Below, one piece after another: positions 9,075-17,548 of a stretch of 64,000 bases of DNA. Below the pieces are notes generated by a model. It saw only the letters and a list, made by a program, of their open reading frames with translations, was not told where the DNA came from and ran no database searches. The position numbers and the translations under genes are program-made. Position 1 is the first letter of the stretch, and every line of letters begins with the position of its first letter. This DNA is from Alphaproteobacteria bacterium (GTDB lineage: Bacteria; Pseudomonadota; Alphaproteobacteria; JAEULC01), in contig JADLEG010000043.1 in NCBI GenBank assembly GCA_020846275.1, positions 1 through 64,000 of the forward strand, in the 5' to 3' direction.

Positions 9075-9407
9075 ATGACGAGCATCACCAGAACGCTCGC
9101 TATTCTCGCCCTCGCCGGCGGCATTGCCGGCGCCAGCATCGGCCCGTCGCAGGCCCAGGACAGCACGCTGCTGGGCGCGGGCGCCGGTGCGGGTGCCGGC
9201 GCGGGCATCGGCTTCGCGCTCGGCGGGCCGGTGGGCGCCGTCGTTGGTGGCCTGGTCGGCGCCGGCGTGGGCGCCGGATCGGGCGACGCGATCGGCGACC
9301 ACGAGAAGCGCAAGGCGCGCTATCAGGCGCCGCCGCCGCCCCCGCCGCCCCCCGGCTACTATCAGGCGCCCCCGCCGTCGCCCTATCCGCCCCCGCCCCC
9401 GCAGTAG
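9075..9407 (+). CDS. Glycine-zipper secreted/envelope protein with polyproline tail
   Basis: Signal peptide ending PSQAQ; GAGAGAGAGIGFALGGPVGAVVGGLVGAGVGAGSGDAIG; then APPPPPPPPGYYQAPPPSPYPPPPPQ. Confidence 0.8.
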   Translation: MTSITRTLAILALAGGIAGASIGPSQAQDSTLLGAGAGAGAGAGIGFALGGPVGAVVGGLVGAGVGAGSGDAIGDHEKRKARYQAPPPPPPPPGYYQAPPPSPYPPPPPQ

Positions 9408-9423
9408 CAGCGTTCCCGTCACC

Positions 9424-9451
9424 AAGGCCGCTCCCCAGGAGGAGCGGCCTT
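9424..9451 (+). terminator. Rho-independent-like hairpin
   Basis: AAGGCCGCTCC-ccagga-GGAGCGGCCTT, 11-bp perfect arms, just after the glycine-zipper gene. Confidence 0.7.
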
Positions 9452-9535
9452 GTCGTTCATTGGCCGTTCATCGATACCGGGTTAGAAGCAAAATCAGGGA
9501 GATGGCCTTGTGACACGGGTCACTCCTTAATTTGG

Positions 9536-9558
9536 CCCCGATTTGGTATATATCGGGG
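9536..9558. promoter_or_regulatory. Palindrome upstream of second glycine-zipper gene
   Basis: CCCCGAT-TTGGTATAT-ATCGGGG with GTGAC-ACGG-GTCAC (9510-9523) just upstream. Confidence 0.4.
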
Positions 9559-9584
9559 GGACCCAAGGATCGACGGAGGCCAAG

Positions 9585-10142
9585 ATGACCCGCTTCGGCT
9601 ACATGCTCACCGCCTGCGCGCTCGCGACCGGCTTGGCTATTGCCGACCCGGCGACCGCCCAGGACAGCACTTTGCTGGGAACGGGCGTCGGCGGTGCCGC
9701 CGGTGCCGGCATCGGCTACGGGCTGGGCGGCGCCAAGGGCGCAGCAGTCGGCGGCATTCTCGGCCTGGGCGTGGGCGCGCTGAGCGGCCATCTCTACGGC
9801 AAGAAGGACGAGCCGCCCGCGCAGACCTATTACGCGCCGCCGCCGCCCCCGCCGCCGGGCTACCAGCCTGCGCCGGCCTATGCGCCACCGCCTCCCCCGC
9901 CGCCGCCAGGTGCCTATCAGCCGGCACCGGCGTACCAGGCCGCCCCCGCCTATGCCCCGCCGCCACCCGCTTATGCCCCGCCACCGCCGGCCTACCAGCC
10001 GGCGCCGGGTGTCCAGGGCGCGGCCTACGACACCAGCTACTGCCGCCAGTACTCCAAGACGACCAATATCGGCGGCCAGGCCTACACCTCGACGGGCACG
10101 GCCTGCCGCCAGCCCGACGGCACCTGGCGCGAAGTGAACTGA
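9585..10142 (+). CDS. Glycine-zipper protein with long Pro/Tyr-rich repeats, paralogue of 9075-9407
   Basis: MTRFGYMLTACALATGLAIADPATAQDSTLLGTGVGGAAGAGIGYGLGG...; shares AQDSTLLG and the zipper with the upstream gene; repeated (Q/Y)PAPAYAPPPP units. Confidence 0.78.
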   Translation: MTRFGYMLTACALATGLAIADPATAQDSTLLGTGVGGAAGAGIGYGLGGAKGAAVGGILGLGVGALSGHLYGKKDEPPAQTYYAPPPPPPPGYQPAPAYAPPPPPPPPGAYQPAPAYQAAPAYAPPPPAYAPPPPAYQPAPGVQGAAYDTSYCRQYSKTTNIGGQAYTSTGTACRQPDGTWREVN

Positions 10143-10165
10143 ACGCCGACGCCTATGCGAACGCG

Positions 10166-10196
10166 ACGCCCCGCCCCTTCGGCGGGGCGTTTCGTT
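10166..10196 (+). terminator. Rho-independent terminator
   Basis: ACGCCCCGCC-CCTTC-GGCGGGGCGT followed by TTCGTTTT. Confidence 0.8.
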
Positions 10197-10203
10197 TTCG
10201 GGG

Positions 10204-11111
10204 TCACGCGACGCCCAGCGCCTCCGCCCGTTCGAGCAGGCGCTTGGCGTTGAGGTAGATCGGCAGCTCGACCATCGATCCGTCCAGTTCATCGATCCGT
10301 CCAGTTCGACGCCGCCGAGCCCCTGGCCGCGCGCCTGCTCGAAGGCCGCGACAACGCGCCGGGCCCGCGCCACCGTGGCGGCGGCCGGCGTCAGCGCCGC
10401 GTTCACCAGCCTGGCGTGCGCGGCCACCACCAGGCTCTTGGCGCGATAGCCAAGCCGGCGCGCGCGCAACGTGTCGGCCACCACGCCTTCGGAATCGCGC
10501 CACGTGTAGGGGCAGTCGATCGACAGCACGCCCGCCGCGACGCAGTCGACATGAAAGCGCGCCCGCGCGTGGGCGAGCTCCAGCCCGTCGCGGCCGCGCT
10601 CGGCGCCGAGGTCCGCCGCCAGGTCCTCGGACGCCATCAGGCAGGCGACCACGCGCGGGCTGGCCGTCGCGATGGCCACCGTGCCGACCAGACCGCGGGC
10701 CGACTCGATATTGGGCACCAGCTCGGTCGAACCCGGCGCGATCCCCTGCGCGCGCTCCAGGCGCTCGACGCAGGCGGCCAGCTCGACCACCTGCGCCGGC
10801 CGGTCGACCTTGGGCAGCAGCACCGCGTCCGGCCGCGCCGCCATCGCGGCCTCGAGATCGGCCATGCCGTCTCCGGAGCCGAGCGGGTTGACGCGCACCG
10901 CCGCGACCAACCCCGCGCCGCGCCAGCGCGCATACGTGTCGCGGGCCAGCGCGCGGGCCGCGGGGCGGCGGTCGGGGGCGGTGAAGTCCTCCAACTCCTG
11001 GATCGCCACATCGGCTTCGCTGTCCGCGGCCTGGGCCAGGGCGGCCTCGTCGGCGCCGGGAACGAACAGTCAGGAGCGGCGCAAGGCAACCGGACGGCGG
11101 GGCACGGTCAT
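10204..11111 (-). pseudogene. CitE/HpcH-HpaI-type CoA ester lyase, disrupted
   Basis: Reverse frame MTVPRRPVALRRS*LFVPGADEAALAQAADSEADVAIQELEDFTAPDRR...ARGLVGTVAIA...SEDLAADLGAE...IDCPY has a TGA (11070-11072) where family members usually have W, and a 17-bp tandem duplication (10274-10290/10291-10307) that shifts the frame before ELPIYLNAKRLLERAEALGVA. Confidence 0.85.
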
Positions 11112-11250
11112 GATCGAGGCTTCCTGCAAACGGGCTGAGCCGGGCGAGCATAACCAACCCGGCGCGCCTTGACTTGCCCCGGCCCGGCCGGTAGTGCGAC
11201 AAGCCCCGCATGCCGGCGAAAGGACCGTTCGAGCCGTGACCGCCATCGCA

Positions 11251-12774
11251 ATGCCGCCGACGGTCGGACAGATCTGGCGCGCGCCGGGGTTCTATTCGCT
11301 GCTTTGCGGGTTCTACCTCGTCCACGTGCTGCTGCGCCCGTGGCTGACCGCGACGGCGGGATCCGACGACACCGACCAGCTCCTGTTCTCGCAGGCGCTG
11401 CTGCCGGGCTACGACGTGTCGCAGCCGCCGCTCTACACCTGGCTGGTCTGGGTCGCGACCCGCCTGCTCGGCCCCACCATCGCGGCGGCCGCCTTCGTCA
11501 AGTATTCGCTGCTGCTGCTGATCCATGCGCTGACCTACGGCCTCGCCGGACGCTTCGTCGGCGACGAGCGCGTGCGGTTCATGGCGGGGTTCTCGCCGCT
11601 GCTGATCTATCCCCTGGCCTGGCGCATCCACGAGGCCGACACGCACGGGCTGCTGGCGACCGTGCTGGTGCTGCTGTTGTTCTGGCAGGCGCTGCGCATG
11701 GCCGAGGCGCGCGGCGCCGCGGGCTATGCGCTGCTGGGCGTCATCGCCGGCCTGGCGCTCTTGACCAGCCTCTACCTCATCATCGCGCTGATCGCGCTCG
11801 CCGTCGCGCTGCGGCTGGACCATCGCCACGCGGCCACGATCAGCGACACGCGCCTGGCGCTCAGCATCGGCGTGATGATGCTGGTCTTCCTGCCCTATGG
11901 CTACTGGCTGGCCGGGCACTGGTTCGAGGCGCTGGCGTCGCTGGACGTCGAATTGCGCGCCGGGCTGGAGGTCGGCTTCGCGACCCGCATCGTGACCGGA
12001 CTCGGCGCCTTGATCGCGGCTGTCGCGCTGAGCGTGTTTCCGCTCTGGCTGTTCGTGCCGCTGATCGTCCCGCGGACCGCGACCAGGTTGGGGCATGACG
12101 ATGACGAGCGGCTGGTCCTGACCTACTGCGCCGCCGCCCTTGCCCTGCTGCTCTTGTTCCTGGTCATGCTGGGCGTGTCGGAATTCTCGCATTTCCGGCT
12201 CTATCCGGTGTTCTGGCCCCTGTCGCTCTATCTGTTCCGGCGCATCGACCGCGCCGGCTTCGCGCCGCGCAGGGCGCGGTTCATGGCGGCGCTGCTGGCG
12301 GCGGTGTTCGTCATGGTCGTGCAGTTGCGCGTGCAGCAGATCTTCGTCGGCCCTGCCTACTGCAAGACCTGCCGGCTGCAAGCGCCCTATCCCCAGGCGG
12401 CGCGGCTGCTGTTCGCCGCCGGCTTCCACGGCCAGGGCACGATCCTGGCCGACGACGAGTACCTGGCCGGCAACATGCGCGTGCAGTTCCCGCAGGCGCG
12501 CGTGCTCGCGGCGCGCTATCCGCTGTTCCGCCCCCCGGCCAGGGGCGACGGCAACGGCCAGTGCCTCCTCGTCTGGCACGCCGAAACCGGCGCGCGGCTG
12601 CCGCCCCGCCTCGCCGGCCTGGCGCGCCATGCCGCCGGCATGGAGATCGATCCCATCCAGCGGCCGGGTACGGTCGAGGCGGTGGTGCCCTATTCCGACA
12701 CCGCGCTGGCGCGGCGGCGCACGATCCTCCTCGCCTATCTGCTGCCCGACAAGGCTGTCGGGACGTGCCGATGA
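11251..12774 (+). CDS. ArnT/PMT-like membrane glycosyltransferase (GT39/83 type)
   Basis: GSDDTDQLLFSQALLPGYDVSQPPLYTWLVWVATRLLG followed by many TM segments; upstream of LPS core genes. Start may be GTG 11236. Confidence 0.75.
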   Translation: MPPTVGQIWRAPGFYSLLCGFYLVHVLLRPWLTATAGSDDTDQLLFSQALLPGYDVSQPPLYTWLVWVATRLLGPTIAAAAFVKYSLLLLIHALTYGLAGRFVGDERVRFMAGFSPLLIYPLAWRIHEADTHGLLATVLVLLLFWQALRMAEARGAAGYALLGVIAGLALLTSLYLIIALIALAVALRLDHRHAATISDTRLALSIGVMMLVFLPYGYWLAGHWFEALASLDVELRAGLEVGFATRIVTGLGALIAAVALSVFPLWLFVPLIVPRTATRLGHDDDERLVLTYCAAALALLLLFLVMLGVSEFSHFRLYPVFWPLSLYLFRRIDRAGFAPRRARFMAALLAAVFVMVVQLRVQQIFVGPAYCKTCRLQAPYPQAARLLFAAGFHGQGTILADDEYLAGNMRVQFPQARVLAARYPLFRPPARGDGNGQCLLVWHAETGARLPPRLAGLARHAAGMEIDPIQRPGTVEAVVPYSDTALARRRTILLAYLLPDKAVGTCR

Positions 12775-13604
12775 TCCGCGCGCGCCGCCGGCTGCTGCTC
12801 GCCGCCTGCGGCGCTGGGCTGCTGATCATGGTCGCCATCGCCGCCTGGATCGGTTCGATCCGCGGCCCGGCCGGACCGGCCACGGGATTTGGCATCGCCG
12901 GCATCGGCGTCGTGCCGGTCGATCCCGGCCCGACCATGGTGTTCGCCAACTACAATATCCGCACCGGGCGGGGGCAGGACGACCAGCGCGACCTGAAGCG
13001 AACCGCGGCGTGCCTGACCGGGCTGACCGTGGTCGGGCTCAACGAGGTCCGCGGCAGCGCCTGGTACGGGCGCGCGACCGACCAGGCCGAAACCCTCGGC
13101 CGCATGCTCGGCATGGGCTACCTGTTCGCGCCGACCGAGCGGCGCTTCGGGCGCGAGCATTTCGGCAACGCGCTGCTGACCGCGGTGCCGGTGACGCAAT
13201 GGCTGCGCGTGCCGCTGCCGCGCCTGCACGGCGAAAGCCATCGCAGCACGCTGCTGGCCGAGCTGGCCCTGCCGAGCGGGCCGATGACCGTGTTGGTGAC
13301 CCATGTCGATGTCGGCCAGGACCGCGAACTCCAGCTTGCCGCCGTGGTCGCGCTGTTCCGCACCCTGAAGGAGCCGGCGATCCTGCTGGGCGACCTGAAT
13401 GCCGGCCCGGAGCACCCGGACATCGCGCGCATGCTGGCCGAGCCAGGCATCGTCGGCAGCAACGGCGCCATGCCGCCCGGCGAATTGCCGGGCCGCGTGG
13501 AATGGATCATCGCCAAGGGACTGAAGCCGGTCGCGGCGTCGCGCTGCGACAACGGCGCGTCCGACCATCCCCGCGTGGCGCTGGAAGTGGCGACGCCGCG
13601 ATGA
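12771..13604 (+). CDS. Endonuclease/exonuclease/phosphatase family protein
   Basis: N-terminal TM; FANYNIRTG...VGLNEVRGS...LVTHVDVGQDRELQ...ILLGDLNAGPEH...NGASDHPRVALEV: EEP motifs. Confidence 0.8.
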   Translation: MIRARRRLLLAACGAGLLIMVAIAAWIGSIRGPAGPATGFGIAGIGVVPVDPGPTMVFANYNIRTGRGQDDQRDLKRTAACLTGLTVVGLNEVRGSAWYGRATDQAETLGRMLGMGYLFAPTERRFGREHFGNALLTAVPVTQWLRVPLPRLHGESHRSTLLAELALPSGPMTVLVTHVDVGQDRELQLAAVVALFRTLKEPAILLGDLNAGPEHPDIARMLAEPGIVGSNGAMPPGELPGRVEWIIAKGLKPVAASRCDNGASDHPRVALEVATPR

Positions 13605-14614
13605 ACCCGCGCGCCGGCATCCTGGTCGTCGGCCCGGCCTGGGTCGGCGACATGGTGCTGGCGCACAGCCTGTTCCAGGTCCTGAAGCGCGCTTCGCCGG
13701 CGACCTGGCTTGGCGTCGCCGCGCCGGCCTGGACCCTGCCCCTGCTGTGCTTCATGCCCGAGGTCGACGAGGCGATCGCGCTGCCGTTCCGCCATGGCGA
13801 CATCAAGCTGATGCAGCGCCGCCGCCTGGGCCGGGAAATCGGCGCGCGCGGACTTGCCCGCGCGATCATCCTGCCGAACTCGTTCAAGTCGGCGCTGATT
13901 CCGTTCTTCGCGGGCATCCCCCAGCGCATCGGCTATGCCGGCGAGGGCCGCTCGATCCTGCTGACCGAGGCGCGCCGGCTGGACAAGGAAGCGCTGCCGC
14001 GCACCGTCGATCGCTTCGTGGCACTGGGGCTGCCGCCGGGCGCGATGGCGGGCGACCTTCCTTCGCCGCGCCTGACCGTGCCTGCCGGTGCCGTCGAAGC
14101 GGCCCTTGCCGCGGTCGGGCAGAAGCGGCCGGCGGCGAAGCTGCTGGCGCTGTGCCCCGGCGCGGAGTACGGCGAGGCCAAGCGCTGGCCGGCGGCGTTC
14201 TTCGCCGCGGTGGCGCGCCGGCATCTGGCGCAGGGCGGCGCGGTGTGGTTGTTCGGGTCGCCCGGCGACCGCGAGATCACCGAGGCGGTGCGCGCGGGCT
14301 GCGACGGGCGCGCGGTCAACCTGGCGGGCCGCACCGATTTGGCGCAGGCGGCAGCCCTGCTGTCGATCGCCGATGCCGTCGCGACCAACGATTCCGGGCT
14401 GATGCACGTCGCCGCGGCGCTGGGCCGGCGCGTGGTCGCAATCTACGGCTCGTCGAGCCCGGCGATGACGCCGCCGATGTCGGCGGATGCCCGCGCCCTG
14501 TGGCTTGCCCTGCCCTGCAGCCCTTGTTACCAGAGGGTCTGCCCGCTCGGTCACCTGGATTGCCTGCGCACGCTGGCGCCCGAGCGGGTGATCGCGGCGC
14601 TGGAGGAAGCGTGA
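13601..14614 (+). CDS. waaF: Glycosyltransferase family 9, lipopolysaccharide heptosyltransferase II
   Basis: ILVVGPAWVGDMVLAHSLFQVLK...PGAEYGEAKRWPAAFFAAVA...TDLAQAAALLSIADAVATNDSGLMHVAAALGRRVVAIYGSSSPAMTPP. Confidence 0.9.
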   Translation: MNPRAGILVVGPAWVGDMVLAHSLFQVLKRASPATWLGVAAPAWTLPLLCFMPEVDEAIALPFRHGDIKLMQRRRLGREIGARGLARAIILPNSFKSALIPFFAGIPQRIGYAGEGRSILLTEARRLDKEALPRTVDRFVALGLPPGAMAGDLPSPRLTVPAGAVEAALAAVGQKRPAAKLLALCPGAEYGEAKRWPAAFFAAVARRHLAQGGAVWLFGSPGDREITEAVRAGCDGRAVNLAGRTDLAQAAALLSIADAVATNDSGLMHVAAALGRRVVAIYGSSSPAMTPPMSADARALWLALPCSPCYQRVCPLGHLDCLRTLAPERVIAALEEA

Positions 14615-15639
14615 GGGTCCTGGTCGTCAAGACCTCGTCGATCGGCGACGTCATCCACACCCTGCCGGCCCTGACCGACGCGCGCCGCGCCACGCCGGAC
14701 ATCGCGTTCGACTGGGTGGTCGAGGACGAGCTCGCCCCGATCCCGCGCTGGCATCCCGCGGTCGACCGCGTCATCACCGTCGCCTACCGGCGCTGGCGCT
14801 ACCGTCCGCTGCAGGGGATCCTCGGCGGCGCGCTCGCCGGCTTCCGGTCGCGGCTGCGCGAGCGGCGCTACGACGCGGTGATCGACGCCCAGGCGCTCTA
14901 CAAGAGCGGCGTCATCACCGCGATGGCCGACGGTCCCAAGCACGGCTACGACCTGGCCTCGTGCCGCGAGAAGCTGGCGCCGCTCGCCTACGACCGGCGC
15001 TACCGCGTGCCGCGCGAAGGGCACGCGATCGAGCGCACGCGTCGTCTATTCGCGATGGCGCTCGGCTATCCGGTGCCGCAAGGCGTGCCGGACTATGGCC
15101 TCGATCCGTCGCGCCTGCCCGCAACAGACCTCCCGCAGCCCTTCGTGCTGCTGCTGCACGGCACGAAATGGCGGACCAAGCTGTGGTCGCCGGAACGCTG
15201 GCGCGAGCTGGGGCGCATCGCCGCCGGCGATGGCCATGCGGTGTGCCTGCCCTGGCAGACCCAGGGCGAGCGCCGCCGGGCCGAGGCGGTGGCGGGCGCG
15301 GTGCCGGGCGCGCGCGTGCTGCCGCCGGCGGACCTCGACCACGTCGCCGGCGTCCTGGCGCGCGCCGCCGGCGTCATCGCGGTCGATACCGGCCTGGCGC
15401 ACCTCGCCGCCGCGCTGTCGGTGCCCACGGTGGCGCTCTACGGCCCGACCGGGCCGGGGCGCACCGGCACGCTGGGCGCGCGCCAGGTCCATGCCGTCGC
15501 GACCAAGCCCTGCGCGCCCTGCCGCAACAAGATCTGCAACTACACCGGCAACGCACATGCGCCCTCGCCCTGCCTCGACGCGCTGGCGCCGGAGAGCGTG
15601 TGGCGACGGCTGCGCGAGGCGATGCGCGGGACCGGATGA
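14611..15639 (+). CDS. waaC: Lipopolysaccharide heptosyltransferase I (GT9)
   Basis: GTG start; MRVLVVKTSSIGDVIHTLPALTDARRATPDIAFDWVVEDELAPIPRWHPAVDRVI...DAQALYKSG...DTGLAHLAAALSVPTVALYGPTGPGRTG. Confidence 0.92.
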   Translation: MRVLVVKTSSIGDVIHTLPALTDARRATPDIAFDWVVEDELAPIPRWHPAVDRVITVAYRRWRYRPLQGILGGALAGFRSRLRERRYDAVIDAQALYKSGVITAMADGPKHGYDLASCREKLAPLAYDRRYRVPREGHAIERTRRLFAMALGYPVPQGVPDYGLDPSRLPATDLPQPFVLLLHGTKWRTKLWSPERWRELGRIAAGDGHAVCLPWQTQGERRRAEAVAGAVPGARVLPPADLDHVAGVLARAAGVIAVDTGLAHLAAALSVPTVALYGPTGPGRTGTLGARQVHAVATKPCAPCRNKICNYTGNAHAPSPCLDALAPESVWRRLREAMRGTG

Positions 15640-16757
15640 AGATCGCCGTCGCCCTGTTCGCGTATTTTCCGCAGGGCGGGATGCAGCGCGACTGCCTGGC
15701 GGTCGCGCAGGGCCTGGCGGCGCGCGGCTACCGGGTCGCGATCTACACGCGGAGCTGGCGCGGGCCGCGGCCCGAGTGCATCGGCGTCGAGCTCCTGCCG
15801 GCGCGCGGGCTGACCAACCATGCCCGCAACGCCGCCTTTGCGCGATCCTTCGCCAAGGCCATGACGCGGGAACGCGCCGATTTCGTGCTGGGCTTCAGTC
15901 GCATGCCCGCGCTCGACGCCTATTTCATGGCCGACCGCTGCTACGCCGGCCGCGTTGCGTCGCGCGCGGCATTGCACCGCCTGACGCCGCGGGCGCGGTC
16001 GATGCTGGCGATGGAAGAAGCGGTGTTTGGCGCCGAGTCGCGCGCGGAAATCCTGCTGCTCGTCGAAGGCGAGCAGGCCGTGATCCGGCGCCACTATGCG
16101 ACGCCGCCGGAACGCTTTCACCGAATCCCGCCGATCGTCGATACGGCTTTTCGCCGACCAGCGGACGCGGCGGCGCAACGGGCGTCCGTGCGCCGGTCGC
16201 TGCAGCTCGCGCCGGACGATCTCGCGCTGCTTTTCGTCGCCGCACGCTTCCACACCAAGGGGTTGGACCGCGCGCTCCACGCCATCGCCGCCCTGCCCGA
16301 GGCATTGCGCCTTCGTGCGCGGCTGCTCGTCGTGGGCGGCGACGATCCCCAGCGCTACCGGCGCCATGCCGGCGCGCGGCAGGCGCGGTTCCTTGGCGCG
16401 CGCGACGACCTGCCGGCGCTGATGCTGGCGGCCGACCTGCTGCTGCATCCCGCGCGCGAGGAGCTGGCCGGCAAGGTCCTGGTCGAGGCACTGGCGGCGG
16501 GACTGCCGGTGCTCTGCTCGGGCATCGCCGGCTACGCGCCGCATGTCGCGCACGCCGACGCGGGGCGCGTGCTGGCCGAGCCCTTCGTGCAGGCCGATCT
16601 CGACCGCGCGCTGGCGGAAATGCTTCCCCTGCTGACGACCGCACCCTGGTCGGCAAACGGCGCATCCTACGCCGCGCGCGCGCCGGGCTTCGGCCAGGGC
16701 ATCGCGGTCGCGGTCGACACGATCGACCGGCTGGCGCGAGAGCGGGCCCGGCGATGA
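15636..16757 (+). CDS. Glycosyltransferase family 4, WaaG-like LPS core transferase
   Basis: ALFAYFPQGGMQRDCLAVAQGLAARGYRVAIYTR...HTKGLDRALHAIAALP...LHPAREELAGKVLVEALAAGLPVLCSGIAGYAPHV. Confidence 0.85.
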   Translation: MKIAVALFAYFPQGGMQRDCLAVAQGLAARGYRVAIYTRSWRGPRPECIGVELLPARGLTNHARNAAFARSFAKAMTRERADFVLGFSRMPALDAYFMADRCYAGRVASRAALHRLTPRARSMLAMEEAVFGAESRAEILLLVEGEQAVIRRHYATPPERFHRIPPIVDTAFRRPADAAAQRASVRRSLQLAPDDLALLFVAARFHTKGLDRALHAIAALPEALRLRARLLVVGGDDPQRYRRHAGARQARFLGARDDLPALMLAADLLLHPAREELAGKVLVEALAAGLPVLCSGIAGYAPHVAHADAGRVLAEPFVQADLDRALAEMLPLLTTAPWSANGASYAARAPGFGQGIAVAVDTIDRLARERARR

Positions 16758-17548
16758 CGCCCGTCTTCGTGCTCGATCCCGAATTCGCGCGCCTGCTCGA
16801 TCCGGCCGAGCGCAACTTCGACGCGCTGATGGCAATCGCGGGCCGCGTCCTGCGCGCCAAGGAAGGCCGGCGAACGATCGCCTTCCGGCGCGGCGGGCGC
16901 GACTTCTACATCAAGCAGCACCGCGGCGTCGGCTGGCGCGAAATCGCGCGCAACCTGCTGATCGGCAAGCAGCCGGTACTCGGTGCCCGCAACGAGTGGC
17001 TGGCGCTGCAGGCGCTGGGGGCGGCCGGCATCGGCGCGCCCCATGCCGTGGCCTTCGGCGAGCGCGGCGGCGATCCGGCCCACCGGCAATCCTTCGTGGT
17101 GACGGAAGCGCTGGAGGATGTGGTCACGCTGGAGGACCTGACGCGCAATTGGGCGACCGAACCTCCACCGGTCGCGGCCAAGCGTCGCCTGATCGCCGCG
17201 GTCGGCGCGATCGCGCGGGGAATGCACGCAAGCGGCATCAACCATCGCGATTTCTATCTCTGCCACATCCTGAAGGACCGCGATGGCGAAGGGCTTCATC
17301 TGCTCGACCTGCACCGCGCGGGGTTGCGGGCGGCCGTGCCCCGGCGCTGGCGGGTCAAGGACCTGGGCGGGCTCTTGATGTCGGCGCTGGACATCGGGCT
17401 GACGAAGCGCGACCGGCTGCGGTTCGTCGCGGCCTACACGGCCAAGCCCTGGCGCGCAGCCCTGGCCGAGGACCGCGCCCTGTGGGACGAGGCGGCGCGG
17501 CGCGCGGAGCGTCTCAAGCAGCGGCTTGCGGGGCGCGACCCGTCCTAG
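16754..17548 (+). CDS. waaP: Lipopolysaccharide core heptose kinase, RfaP/WaaP family
   Basis: FRRGGRDFYIKQHRGVGWREIARNLLIGKQPVLGARNEWLALQALGAAGI...HASGINHRDFYLCHILKD...LLDLHRAGLRAAVPRRWRVKDLGGLLMSALDIGLTKRDRLRF. Confidence 0.88.
   Translation: MTPVFVLDPEFARLLDPAERNFDALMAIAGRVLRAKEGRRTIAFRRGGRDFYIKQHRGVGWREIARNLLIGKQPVLGARNEWLALQALGAAGIGAPHAVAFGERGGDPAHRQSFVVTEALEDVVTLEDLTRNWATEPPPVAAKRRLIAAVGAIARGMHASGINHRDFYLCHILKDRDGEGLHLLDLHRAGLRAAVPRRWRVKDLGGLLMSALDIGLTKRDRLRFVAAYTAKPWRAALAEDRALWDEAARRAERLKQRLAGRDPS

Noticed and set aside
9830-10010. Repetitive sequence considered as a CRISPR or tandem-repeat array
   Set aside because: Repeats are in-frame Pro/Ala/Tyr codons of the glycine-zipper protein with variable unit length; no spacer/repeat structure.
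11070-11072. In-frame TGA considered as selenocysteine
   Set aside because: The position corresponds to a usual Trp in the family, not a catalytic Cys/Sec, and a second frameshifting lesion exists in the same gene.
15095-17548. 817-aa ORF reading through waaC/GT4 into waaP
   Set aside because: Only the final 265 residues (from ATG 16754) are real WaaP; the upstream part is out-of-frame translation of waaC and GT4.
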